In this document: one piece after another, positions 12,201-24,188 of the stretch
Layout of the letters: every line of letters starts with the position of its first letter
How positions within the stretch are numbered: position 1 is the stretch's first letter
Source: Cephalotrichum gorgonifer
Lineage: Eukaryota; Ascomycota; Sordariomycetes; Microascales; Microascaceae
Reading direction: 5' to 3'
NCBI GenBank assembly: GCA_900312665.1
Contig: ONZQ02000005.1
Span: 2,335,077-2,399,076, forward strand
Length of the DNA: 64,000 bases
Made by a program: the position numbers and the translations under genes
The notes under the pieces: model-generated
Databases searched by the model: none
Told to the model about the DNA's origin: nothing
Seen by the model: the letters and a program-made list of their open reading frames with translations, nothing else

Positions 12201-15200
12201 GATAGATTCCTATATTATATTTATAACTACTTACAGTATCTTAGATTTATATAAAGGCTATCTTTATAGACTCTCCTCAGAGACTAAGTCTCTTCTGCTT
12301 AGATCCCCTATTAGATTCTTGTCCTAATAGAGTTAACTACTGACCTAGTTGATCCTTAGATTACTCTTCTTTAGCCAAGATATATCCAGGACTAGAGATT
12401 TCAAAGATAGAGCTATAATATCGAGGCTAATAGATTTACTTTGAGTACTGATAATTAACTTAAGTTATATAGTCTCTTATCTTATTATACTACTATCATA
12501 ATCTATTAATTTATCATCAAATCTACTTAGCTTATATAGCTTCTCCTTTTCTTTCTAAGATAGTTATAGCTTATTGACCAACTGTAGGCTGATATAGTTT
12601 CTATTTGATCTACTATCGATAAATATAATCATTTTATATCCTTCGATCTAGATATATAATAGTAGATATAGTACTAGTCTATTATCCTCTAGCTATCTAT
12701 CTATCATTATTATTAAGCAGTTTACCTATTATCGATAGTTACTCCTTTATCTGCTTATTATTTTTTTATATAATATTCTCTGATTTACTTATAGTATTAT
12801 TGCTTTTCTCTTCCTAGCTACTTGATACTAGCTTAGATTTCTCTGATAATTTCTTAGATCTTCCTCCTGATTTCCTGGGCTTCTCTCTGCCCTATAACCC
12901 TGAGCTTATAGGCCAACTCTATTAGATTGATTACTATATAAATAGTCTATTAAAGGTCTCTTTATATTATATTTATCTTAGATCTTAGGTAATATTCAGT
13001 CTATTCTTCTGTAGATATCTATAGTTTATTATTAGATATTTCTCTTAACTGGATCCAGTTTATCTATTATACTAGTCTTTCTATAGTCACCCTAGCTTCC
13101 TATTCTTCCTCCTATTCTTCTACTTCCTACTCTATTATACTTTCTTATAGATCTTCTCTATTTCCTTGAAGACCAGGGTAGCTCTATCATCCTATTCCCT
13201 ATAATATAGGAGTAGTATAGTTTATAGAAATATTTACTTATCTTTCTTCTTATATCTATTATAGGAATAGAAGAAGGCTTATCAGTTCTATTTCTTTATC
13301 TCTGGATTCCTTAGAGTCTTCTTCTACTCTAGCTTCTATTTACTAGGTTTCCTGATCCTTATTTAGATCGAGATCTCGGTTCCCTAGTAGCCAGAAAGTC
13401 CCTCCTAGGGGGCTTTCTTCTAGCTCTTTACTTCTTAAATCTTAAGTTACTTCCAAGTATTCCTCCAGATTCATCCTAAATTAGGCTTATTTCTATTATT
13501 ATATCTACTTATTAATCTTCCTTATTATCTAGATAAGATACTAAATTTCCTTCACTATTTGATTTTATATAATCTTATTTTCTCAGATAATCTTATAGAG
13601 TTTTCCCACTATTCTGTAGATATAGTATATATCATTACAGATTAAATCTTTATCCTCCTCAGACTCTGCTATATTATTCTCCTTATCATTCATCAGCTTA
13701 TTTATATATTCTAAGTCTTTATAATATTCTTAGACATCATCCTACTCTTCCAAGTAATATTAGATAAATATTTCCTATAGATTAGCTATCTATATATATT
13801 CTATAAACTTATATATAGTATACTATAGTTATATTTAGATGAATTTATCTTTTAGAGATAGTAGGGCTATATCAAAGGTTCTCCAGTACTATTGATAATA
13901 CTGGTATACTAGAAGGCACTATCCTCTATCCCTTAATCTACTCTACTAGATAAATAGTGATAGTGATTGCTTATCGATGATCTTCTTAGCTATTTTATAC
14001 TATCAAAGGTCCTTTAGGATATTATCAATATTTCCCTTATTCCAGTGATCCTGTAGTTCAGATTCCTTATCTTCTTAGAGATTACTATCAGAGTTGATAT
14101 AGTAGTTAAATATATCTCTATTATCTTCTTCAGCCTTTTAGAGTTCTACTACTACTAGCTCTCCCTATACTACTATCTGATATATTTAGTCCTATTTTCC
14201 TTTATCACCAGATTGATATATAGAGGCTATATTGATTTAGGCTGCACTGTTTGAACTGATATTCTTCTATCTATCAGATACTTCTTTCCAGTTTTACTCT
14301 TTCCTGTACTCCTGGATATAGTAATCTATCTTATTATAGTTGAAATACTTTATAGTACTCTTATCTTTCTTTAGCTTATTAGCCTAATTGATATCCAGCT
14401 CTATAGGTCTACTGTGATATCCTTAAGAGATATTTCTATTTTATTATTTCTATAGTATATTTACCTTATATCCTTTATTCTGATACTACCCCTTATAGTA
14501 GTTTGATAGCTATTATCCTCTCTTTTCTATATATCTAGTATAGAATCGGTTATCGATTCTTATAGTAAGATCTATATACTTAGTAAGCTCCTCAGATTGA
14601 TCAAAGACTTTGATAAGTTTATCCTTTACCTTATCCTTCAGTCTATAATAGAATTGATTGATTATAGGCTTATCATCCTATCCTAGATATACAGCAATCT
14701 ATCAGAACTTCATTATATATTCTAAAGTAGATCCTTTTTATCGAAGTTCTTATAGCTTATATTATATCAAATTATCTTTATCAAGATCACTGAAAGCTCC
14801 CTTGATCATTTCTTTAAACTTACTATAATTAATAAAGATTTCCTTGATCTCTTCTTTCTATTCTTCACTTTTTTCTTTATAGTAACTCCAAAAGATTAAT
14901 TTAAACTATATCACTATATCATCTATCAGGAATCCAGCTATAGCTATGATCTTCTTATAAGCCTTTCAGATATAGTAGTTATTATAGTAGGCTCTTATAT
15001 ATATAAGGAAGAGCTGAAGCTTTCCTCAGATTCTATCGAACTTCTTGAGTCCGGGGAACTTAGCTACAGGCTTGCTTATATATACCTCTAAATCTACTAT
15101 ATATACCTTAGTCATCTCTATCTTCTGGGCTCTTCGATTATTGTAATCCTGGAGCTCTATATTAGCTACCTCAAGTTACTATATTTCTTTAAATAGTTGC

Positions 15201-15250
15201 TCTTTTATAAGGTTCAGAGGATAGACTGGTCCTCTGGCCAGGGCTTCCTG
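9290..15250 (-). pseudogene. gag-pol of the chromovirus, RIP-degraded
   Basis: Read leftward on the minus strand. A gag region has a zinc knuckle near 14360-14320 whose cysteines now read as tyrosine (KYFNYNKIDYYIQEY). Reverse transcriptase runs about 11950-11500: KKNSKLQPYIDFRSIN, then VLDLKGVYNLI, LINISAIFQ and YLDDILIYS, the active-site motif, near 11585-11555. RNase H-type sequence follows. The integrase core lies about 10340-9940 and is recognised from LVIVDRLIKY, IISDQGSIF (second Asp) and INQIIEVYLRYYINWE (catalytic Glu region). A chromodomain near 9440-9295 has KIEKILDLLRKDNDIEYLVK followed by stops where Trp is expected. Family frames are interrupted throughout by TAG, TAA and TGA, and Cys and Trp codons are selectively lost, the outcome of CA-to-TA change on both strands. 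Confidence 0.87.
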
Positions 15251-15310
15251 ATTTCCTGCTATCTTGATATTATTAGTAGTAAGGTACTTATCTAACAGGA
15301 GTAGTCAATA

Positions 15311-15764
15311 TATTATGATCTAAATTATAATAGGCTTATAAAGGCTTATAAGACTAGGATTCTGATTAAAAAGTAAGTTCTGAATATTATAGTATTATAT
15401 AAGTTATAGTTATATCATACAAGTATCTTCAGGAAGGGACTTATTATCAAGGTAAACTGAATATCTGTCTATAGAATGACTATAGATTGACTACTATCTT
15501 AGGAAAGAAAAGATAACTAGCTATATAGTAAAGAGTATAGCTTATATAGTAATAGTCTTCCTTAGGATTGCAGTCTGGTATGATCCTTCTTTGATATCGG
15601 ATTATAGGATCATTGTAATCTAATAATCCCTTCTAGATTGTAGATTATCCTGATCTAGCGATCTATCCCTGATTAGTTCTCCCTTACATATATACTTATA
15701 ATTCTGCCTGTTATCACCACCTCACATATGACCGTAAGCATCAAGGAATGTCTGTTTTATAACA
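15311..15764 (-). repeat. Right LTR (5' LTR in element orientation)
   Basis: 454 bp. The plus strand starts TATTATGATC (TG changed to TA) and ends TTTTATAACA, giving the TGTTAT...ATAACA inverted ends expected of an LTR. Followed by the GATAT duplication. Confidence 0.95.
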
Positions 15765-15769
15765 GATAT

Positions 15770-17080
15770 CAAGAACTCTGATAATCCTAATATCCTTGAT
15801 AATAAGATTATCGATATCTTCTACTATAATAGCACTCTTGATACTGAGGCAGCTGATATAGTAGTTCCTAAGTAGAGCTATAATAGTATATTCCAAGTAT
15901 AGAGATATATTATTTTTACTGAAACTGAAGCTAACTTCAAGTATTACTGGCAGCTTATAATGAAGATATATATCACCTAGTAGAACAGTATCCTATAATA
16001 TATCTCTTATAAATATATACTCTATTGAGAGCAGTAAGTATACTGCTTTATCGATTGATACTGGAACTTTAGCCAGTATATTAATAGCCCTGCAGAGAGT
16101 GCCTATAAAAATATTAAATTATATATCAGGACTGATACAGTAGATCTCCTCTACATCTATAATACCTTTATAGAGATAGTAGATACAAGGGAGAGGAACT
16201 ACAATTAACAGGCTGCAGAGATAGAGATGAAGCTATAGGATAAATATACTATATACTAGTAGCTCAGTAATATTAATATTATAGTTATATATAAGGCTAT
16301 TAAGCTTCTCTCCTAATAGTATTACCTTATCTAAGCTATAATATCTTTAAATCAACAGTCTAATCTACTACTACTGCTATCTTATATAGGCTGTTTTATC
16401 TAGCAGTATATATTACTATATATCTATATTATCCTATAGTATATTCAGACTGGAGAGACTTTTTCAAAGTAGGATATCTATCTATATTGATAGCTAGATA
16501 AGCTCTTGATATAGTAGCTACTGCTCCTTCTTATAATATCTATTACTAATAGTATCTTATACTAGGATCTCAAAGAGCTACTACTTCAAATTTATAATCC
16601 CCTTATTATTGAGAGCCTCTGTAGCCAGCTCTATATCCTATAGAATAGAGCTATCTCTTTATCAGTAAGCCTCTAAGTCCCCTATCAAGCCCAGCTAAGC
16701 TAGAATCGAGCCTATAGCCTAAGCCAGCTCAATATCTCTATCAGGTATAAGCTCTCCCAGTTCGAGGTTGATGAGCTGCAGGTACAGATGCCCCAGCTAT
16801 CATATACTATCTCATAAGTACTATAGGCGCCCCAGCCTTCAGAGATATCGTAGGCCTCCTTATAAGTATTATAGTACTGTAGTATATCTCAGTGTAGCAG
16901 AGTAGCAGACAGTTTATCCCCAGCTCTACAGCCTACCTATACAAATACAGATATCTTAGAGATATCTCCGACTATACTGTCATCTCCTGACCCTATAGAT
17001 AGCCTTCAGTGGAGCTCTCGAAGTAACAGAGGCACCTATAGCTACTGGCACTATAGCTAAATATTATAGCTAAGTACTGC
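15770..17080 (+). pseudogene. MULE transposase, C-terminal part (RIP-degraded)
   Basis: Resumes beyond the right GATAT duplication. Recognisable are an ANFKYYWQL segment, a Trp/Phe-Ile block followed by INSPAESAYKNIKLYI (the SxVESAH-x-x-LK segment carrying the catalytic Glu) and TDTVDLLYIYNTF (the tsxGDLxxV segment). The tail to about 17080 is richer in Pro and Ser and poorly conserved. It is split from its N-terminal half by 7.65 kb of LTR retrotransposon. Confidence 0.78.
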
Positions 17081-17261
17081 TACAAGTTTAAGGGATTTGA
17101 GGGTGTTTTTGGGTATTTTGGGCAGAGTGGACGATTTAAGGGATTAAGGGAATGAGATGTTGTAATTGAATTATATATATATTGAATGAGAGCTCTCAAG
17201 TGATATATATATATACTAAGAATATAGTGGTCGGTGGGGTACCTCTCCAGTTTTGAGCCCA

Positions 17262-17328
17262 TAAGTGGGGCATTTTGTGGGGACTGGTGTGCAAATAGAA
17301 ATGTGTTGGTGTGTAAATATGGTTTCTC
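17262..17328 (-). repeat. MULE right terminal inverted repeat (67 bp)
   Basis: Reverse complement begins GAGAAACCATATTTACACAC and pairs with 6732-6798. It is followed directly by the second TTTTTTTA target duplication. Confidence 0.92.
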
Positions 17329-17336
17329 TTTTTTTA

Positions 17337-19121
17337 ATCTGCCTGCCTGATATCTGTCCTCAGTACTGGCCCTAGATGGGATTGTCTCCCCTCTCTGCCC
17401 CTTCTCCGGCTCTTGTGTTAGTGGACATTCCGCCAGTGGGTGGGTCCTTGACACACTTTGCCGTTGCTTTTCGGAGCATCTTTCCGAATCCAGACCCTTC
17501 TCCGCTCACGCCATTTAAGCTCGTCTTTGTTCAGCTCTGTGACAGAAGCCTTCCATATCTCGATCTAGAACCAGTGGCTTGCGACTTGAGAGAACATCAG
17601 GGCAGGACCGGCCATAAGAGAATTATATACCCAGGACTGCTCTATTTGATTGTACTGGCCAAGTGCTGTAGTTGTATAAGCTCCGGCGCGACGGGGGTTC
17701 TTTGGATGCAATGAGACCAAGATTCTGTAGCCGAAAGTTTCAGATGCCATGTGGGGCCGGTGCCGCCAGGCCGCCACAGGTGAGGAAAGTTTGTTTGCTG
17801 CGAGCGGAGCAGGTCAATGTCTGGGAAGGGCAGGCGACAAAAAGAAAGGGTATGAATGGGACAGGACGGCACTTATACTTGCAGTGTTTCATCGGCCATT
17901 CCAAGGCAGCTTGGCTCGTCACATCCCGCCCTTTGCCCAGCCGGCAGTCCCGAGACCCCCACATCCGCCAAGGAGAAGTAAAGAAAAAGAATAAGCGACG
18001 GCAAAATGAAGAAGAACAAAAACAAAAGTAGACATACAACACCACGGATTCGCTGGTCGCCAGCGACACAGCTACTAGTCTAACGCTTCAAAGCCTTTGA
18101 TGCCAGGTAAGGCTGGCAAAAAAAAAATGCAGGATTCCCGGAAGAGAACCGTCGGTCATATCCGTACAAAGACAGCGGGCAAACTGGGTAGAAAGTCTTG
18201 TTGCCTTGGTAAAGTGACTCGTTTGAGAAGCTGTATTCTGTAAGTTTTTGCTATTTCCAGCCAACGGCGGGGACCCTCCTTGACACGTCAGATAAGTCTC
18301 GTATCTTGGGCCAATAGAGCTCCTGCACGGCACACTCGGCTCTTTTCGTGGATACCCAATGGCAAGGCGATTGGACAAGCGAATATCTTAGACTACATAG
18401 GATTCTGGTTACCATAGCTGGCTACAATATTAGGGCCGAATGGGATATTATTTAAGGCCGAGGAAAGTTCTAGTATGTAGGCTGAGGTTGGGTTGAGACG
18501 CTTTATAATAGCTAGCTGTAGCTAGGCGTGTGTTCTATTGTTCGTTTCGACTCATGCCTATAGCTAATCATACCAGCAGTGATACCGGTGGCACCATAGG
18601 TGCCGAAGATTTGTCCCGGTGGTAAATTAGAGTGCGTTCGGAAGAGCGGGTTGAAATGTGTGGGCTCCCACTTTCTGATCCCCTCATTTTGTCTTCCGTT
18701 GAACTATGCCACTAAGGCAAAAGTGGGTAACATGCAACTCAGAGACATTTTGCCCTAGAATAGCCATTTATGCAATCTAACATCTTCTCTAACTTAAAGA
18801 CACACAGCAGACGCTGCTCTTGCAGTCAGAATCCGATGCGCACGCCACACCCTACATGTAATATGTATCAACCTTAGCCGCCGTTGTTGCTGCGCCACCT
18901 CCTGCGCCACCACGGTTTTGGAGGACTGGGCTATTCAAGTCAGCCGTCGAATTATTGACCTATCGCATATCACAAACCCCTCTTTCCAAGCGCCCTGGTA
19001 CTCAGATGTGTGCATGTAGGCCCAGCATCGTATAAAATGTAGCCTCCTGCCTAGACTCCTTCCTCCCCTAGCCAGACCCGACCGCTGAGAAAGCCATCCC
19101 AACCCGAGGCCTCGACACATC
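17337..19121. other. Intergenic, transposon island to NLR-like gene
   Basis: Normal GC returns at once after the TIR. Short overlapping ORFs on both strands show no domain or coherent exon set. A poly-A run lies near 18118. The last ~200 bp form the promoter and 5' UTR of the NLR-like gene. Confidence 0.6.
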
Positions 19122-22100
19122 ATGAGCTTCGGTTTCAGCGTCGGCGATTTCCTTGCCGTCATACAACTGGCAAACAAAATCCGGAAACAATTCCTGCAAG
19201 CGCCCGAGCAGTTCAAGGACATCAGCAATGAAGTCCGCAACCTGTCCTTCGCGCTCCAGGATGCTGAGATCAGAAGCGACTCCCTCTCCGAAAGGCAAGC
19301 GGATAGACTTCACCTCATAGTGGACGACTGTCACTCGCTGCTCTCCCAGCTTGAGAGTACGCTGGACAGGAATAGCGAGCTGAAGGCGCCAACTAAAGGC
19401 CGCACGTTGAAGCGCTTTTGGAAGAGATTGCAGTGGGAACCCGACGATATTAGCGAGCTGCGCGATCGTATGACCAGGCAGATATCCGTGCTTACCAACT
19501 TCGAGGCCCGCGTTATCGCAAGCACCGTCGCTGAGTTAAATACTCGCCAGGAAGACCAGACGCGAACTGAACTGCTAAAATGGATAAGCCCCGTCGACTA
19601 TATCGCGCAACACAGGGACTTTGTGAACCGCCAGCAGCCCGGGTCGCGCAGATGGCTCTTTGCGTCTCCGGAGTATACGCGCTGGGTTGACAAGAAGGGC
19701 GGTATCCTGCTATGTCCCGGCATTCCGGGCGCTGGCAAGACAATCACGATGGCGATGATAACTGAGGAGCTGCAGGGCCTCATCGGAAACGACGGCGACA
19801 AGCGTGTTGTCAATGTGTACTGCTCCTACGAGCACCGTGGGCAGGAGATCACCGAGTTGCTCGCCAGCTTCCTCCGCGCCGCACTCGAACGGGCCGCGCA
19901 TATTCCTCCGGCAATCTTGCAGCTCTACGACCGGTACCGGGCTCAATGTAAATCGCTTGAGCGCAAAAAACTGCTCGAGCTTCTAAAGCTCTCGTTGTCG
20001 GGTCTGTCAAGGGTTTATATCCTCGTCGATGCCTTGGATGAGTTGCCGACCTTTGTCGGCAGGTCGTTCATCCAGGAACTGCTCCAGCTCCACGCGGAAT
20101 GCGGAGTCAACCTTTCGCTTACAATGCGCGACTACGCGGATCTCCAGCGCCCTTTTACAGCCAAAGGGGCTGCGAGTCTTGAGATTAGGGCCAGTGATGA
20201 AGATGTCCGCCTATACCTGTCTAACCACCTTTCCCAGCTACCAGATTTTGTAGCTAGGGACGACGCTCTTCAAAGGGAGGTTGTCGACAAAATTGCAGAT
20301 GCAAGCTCAGGCATGTGAGTATCTTCTTTCACTTGTTGTTCCCTCGGGAAATATCCATCGGGGAATCAAAAGTGCTCACAGTCTACAGGTTCCTTCTTGC
20401 CGAACTTCATCTGAAATGCCTCAGCGGAAAGGCAACTCGCAAGGCAGTCCGTGTAGCGCTCCGGCAGCTGGCTACCGGATCCACGGCCTACGATGACGCA
20501 TATGACAAGGCTATGGAAAGGATCGGGTCGCAGAGCTCCGACTGGAAGGTCATTGCTATGCAGGCACTCGTCATCATCACCTGCTCCAGGAGGCCCCTCG
20601 CTGTCGAGGAGCTGACATATGCCCTGTCGCTTGACGACGGCGACGACAGCGACGACAGCGACACCATCGATATCGACAATGTTCCTAACATAAAGGATAT
20701 TATTACTGCGTGTTCTGGGATCATTACAGTCGATAAGGAGCGAGAGATTGTGCGTCTCGTGCACAAGTCGACGCAGGAGTACCTCGACCGGAAAAGAGCA
20801 TCGCTGTTTCCGGATGCGAATTCGTCGATGGCCAAACTCTGCACCCGATATTTGTCCCTTGCCTCCTCGGGCAAGAAGCCGTGTGATCAGGATGCTCCGC
20901 CATTTTATGAGTACGCCAAGGCCAACTAGGGGTACCACGCGGCTGAAGCCGCAGCTGAGTATGAGAGCTGCCGCTCTGATGCTAAATCACCTGGAAACAA
21001 CAGGGGCGATGTGGTACCATTGGTATCCTTGTCTACGAAGGCGGTCTCGATGCTAAGTCTCATGCAAATGGCGAAAGAACTCCCCGACATCGAATCAACA
21101 ATCATCAGAGCTTGTCGTGAACGCCATTGTGGCACGGTTGAGCTTCTCATCCGAGCTAGCAACTATGACGTGAACACTCCCCCGAAAGGCATTGGTGTGA
21201 CCAAGGTGTTCGACTGGCAATACAGGCCGGGAGAATATAGGTGGACCGACATCTACGACCCTCATCCCCATGAAGAGGCCCCCAGGGTTGATGCATCCGA
21301 CTTCGAGGTTGAGGATAATGTCTTGCTAACGATTGCGGCTGCATCTGGACACTATCACATGGTCGAGCTCCTCCTGGGCTTGGGTATCAACTCTAATATC
21401 GTGGGCTCGGGTGGGGAAACGGCCCTCTTCATCGCTGCCGAAAACGATTTCCAAGAAGTTGTGACCCTTCTCCTGGATCAAGAAGCTACCAACCTAGACT
21501 TTGTGAACGTCCATTTCGACGACTATCATTTTGATCCATCAACCGCCTTGTCGATTGCAGCCAAAAAGGGGAACTCTGGGTGCGTAAAGCTACTCGCTGA
21601 AAAGTCTGACCTACTACTCCGCGATTTGAAGGGGCGTAGTGCCCTCTTTTCCGCGGCAGAAAGGGGTCACGCCCAGTGCATAGTCGAACTACTAAACGCC
21701 GGGGCTAGCCGTGAAGAGACGGACAACTCCTCGCCATTTCTCACGGCATTGGATGGCGGCCACGCCGATGCCGCCGAGGTTCTAATACCTCCGAGCGACT
21801 TTGACCAATGTCTGGAGGGCAATAGGACCGCAGTACGGTTGGCGGTGGATAGAGGCTTGAATGGCATACTTGCACAGCTTATCGAGAGGGGCTTTGACGT
21901 GAACCACGGGCCCGACAATTACACGCCTCTCATGGCAGCGATTGAACAACAAAATATCGAGGCTACTCGAGCTCTCGTCGCTAGTTCAGACATCACAGCG
22001 CGGCACGGACCCACTGGGTTTTACGCCCTTCACTGGACGGCATACCGCCCCTCCAATCGCTTTACCTATGCCCAAGGACCACCGGCTATATTTGGTGGGG

Positions 22101-23145
22101 ATGGCCGCTTCACCCCCGTCCAAGAACCCAATATACCTCGTGAGGATGGCCGCAACGCCTTCGTTAAGGTCCTCCTCACCAGGGATGGTATTGATCCTGA
22201 GCTCGTTGATAAGGAGGGCCGCAGCGCCATCCGTTTAGCTGCTGAACATGGCTTCGGCGAAGTCATGAGGGTGCTTGCCAAACACGGAGGCATTCAGCTG
22301 GACAGGCAGTGCGCTAGAGGACTGTCGGCATACTATTTTATGCCTCAATCGCTAGCGGGTGATGGGAGCGTATTTCGCGCCCTTTTATCGTTTTCCACCC
22401 GTCCAACATCAACGCCGCGCTAGGACCTGGGGGAGACGCCTTTCTTCATCAAGCTTGTCGCACACTGCCTGAACTCAGATGGGAACGGGACGGTAGTGAG
22501 GTTTTTGCTTATGATACCTTCGTCTACCCCTCTAATATGGTTTGCCAAGATGCCGACCTCATCGGGATTGTCAAAACCTTGCTAGAACAGCCTGAAATCG
22601 ACGTCAACCTCCGTACCGCTATGGGTGACACTCCACTTCATTTAGCCGTTTCATCTTACCAAGTGGATACGGTACGGGCTCTCCTGAAGCATAAAGACAT
22701 CCTCCCGAATATCGAGGCGACCGACGGCAACTCTTCTCTGCTTACAGCCTCAATATCCACCTTGCTCATCACCGATGAGGTCAGGCAACGGATGAGGCAA
22801 GAACCCGATTTCGATGGTGAGGGCGACGAAAGCGACACCAAGATCACGGAAATAAACGCCAAATATCACGGATTCCAGAACGAAATCTTGGATCTCCTAC
22901 TTGACTGCCCAGAGGTATCGACCTGTCAGACCAATTCAATGGGCTGGACAGCCCTCCACATGGCAGCGGCCTGTGGGACAGGCTACATGGTCCAGTCTAT
23001 CCTCAACAAGACTTCACTCTCGACTCAACTCGGTGAGCTCCTTCCCGATGGCAAGAGCGTGTATTCTCTCGCTATGACCAATACAAATTTGGATGGAGAT
23101 ACTCTTGACTTGCTGTGGGCTCAAACTCCAGAGCATGTGAAATAG
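19122..23145 (+). pseudogene. NACHT-ankyrin STAND/NLR-like protein, disrupted
   Basis: Exon 1 is 19122-20314. A 74-bp intron (GTGAGT donor, CTACAG acceptor) joins it in frame to 20389 onward. Residues 1-150 are a fungal STAND N-terminal (HeLo-like/SesB-like) domain starting MSFGFSVGDFLAV. The NACHT P-loop is GIPGAGKT (residues 200-207) and Walker B is VYILVDALDEL (about 300-310). A winged-helix-like region and the HKSTQEYL motif follow, then many ankyrin repeats (ALFIAAENDFQEVVTLLL, TPLHLAVSSYQ, TALHMAAACG). Two lesions break it. TAG at 20927-20929 replaces the Trp expected in the NWGYHA motif, after which the same frame stays open. A one-base frameshift lies at 22363-22420, most simply one T lost from the run at 22391-22394, after which the ankyrin region continues to 23145. 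Family role: cytosolic non-self or immune-like sensing and programmed cell death. As assembled it would give only a 577-residue NACHT fragment. Confidence 0.88.
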
Positions 23146-24188
23146 CATGTGGAAACATTAATAGCGCAAGGTCAAATATAGTATCGTTTCTTCTACTGTG
23201 TCTCTATTCGGCATTTATAGTACGGAAAGGCGAAAATTACTTAAATTGTCGCTTTTTACCATTTGCCTGTGACCTGCTAATGCCCTCTATGATCTCAAGC
23301 GCTTGGATTATTTTTGACGGTTGGCTAGTATCTTCCGTTGAGCACACTAGTTTGGTCTAAGAGATACTTAGTCTATCCTCTAAAAGTGGTAACTCTGTCC
23401 AGACAACGTCCGCTGGTAGTGGCTGGCACAGACTGGCTCCGCTACCCCCTTATCCTAGTTTAGCGCGGCTAACAGCGAGAGAACGAGAGAGCATCCCGAA
23501 TCTCAATACTCGAGCCACCTTCCGAATCCGACCCCTGCCACCCGCATTATAACAGCCTCAGAATATAGTGTGCTTCTATATTACTCTCCCTTCCCGACCA
23601 CTGGTCGGATTGTCGAGTAGTTAGTCGGATGGTGATGCTCTGCCAACAGAATCCGCGTTGGTGGCAGCTTTGCAGTCCACACCCACTTCGGCGTGAAATA
23701 GAGTGATGATAGGTGGTAGCATCTCATATCTCGTATTCCATCCGAATTAAAGGGACGGGCAGACCCATTCTAGAACCTATCCATTCATGGGCACATTGTT
23801 TCAGCTAGGGAACTGTTCGGCCTCTTCTCGTGTGACCGGCCTGCATCACAACTGCGGTTGTCACCTCCGAAACCCCGAGCAGGTCTCAAATGGGAAAACT
23901 TCGCCTGGCGTTGCGTTGGTTTCACCTTGGGCGTCCAATTCCGCAGTTACGAAATGGGAGAGAGGGGGGGACAAGGTTTTCTTACTAAATAGCGTAGACA
24001 AGCCATTATATGACAATGTCCGCTTCTTCTATATAATTCTATCTCCAAGCATAACGTATGGGGCAGGTATACCCTAGAAAATTAAAGACGCAAAGAAACA
24101 TAACGAGGGTCGCGAAACCTGTAACCAGAGACAGCCAAGCTAGACGGAAGCAAGCATCAACCGGGGCCGCCACAGGTCCCAACAAGGC
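23146..24188. other. Intergenic, downstream of NLR-like pseudogene
   Basis: No supported gene. A perfect 7-bp inverted repeat with a one-base spacer, CCGACCA-C-TGGTCGG, sits at 23594-23608. Confidence 0.55.

Larger units (their letters stand above)
8117..15764 (-). mobile_element. Ty3/gypsy chromovirus LTR retrotransposon, RIP-inactivated
   Basis: 7648 bp with two 454-bp LTRs in direct orientation and a 5-bp target duplication GATAT on each side (8112-8116, 15765-15769). Orientation is minus. A polypurine tract (GGGAGAGGGGGAATTG on the minus strand, 8571-8586) abuts the left LTR, and gag-pol reads from right to left. The domain order gag zinc knuckle, RT, RNase H, integrase, chromodomain is the Metaviridae order, and the chromodomain places it among chromoviruses. 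It inserted into the MULE transposase, so it is the younger element. Numerous in-frame stops make it non-functional. Confidence 0.93.
6724..17336 (+). mobile_element. Degenerate Mutator-like element (MULE) split by a retrotransposon
   Basis: The outer element runs 6732-17328 between 67-bp terminal inverted repeats and is flanked on both sides by TTTTTTTA (6724-6731 and 17329-17336). This fits the 8-11 bp duplications of MULEs, although the duplication is low-complexity. Removing the inner LTR element and one GATAT duplication leaves about 2.9 kb, close to a normal autonomous fungal MULE such as the Hop class. A transposase reading frame can be followed on the plus strand on both sides of the insertion, broken by many TAG/TAA codons where CAG/CAA or TGG is expected. 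The block is strongly AT-rich and TA-rich, consistent with RIP. It is dead as an autonomous element, though the TIRs are nearly intact. Confidence 0.88.

Noticed and set aside
12076..12327. 83-codon plus-strand ORF in the AT-rich island
   Set aside because: It lies opposite the degraded RT/RNase H region of the minus-strand chromovirus. Chance opening in AT-rich sequence.
6724..17336. A CRISPR-like array, centromere or mitochondrial fragment as explanation of the AT-rich block
   Set aside because: Paired LTRs, TIRs, target duplications and recognisable RT, integrase and MULE motifs explain it fully.
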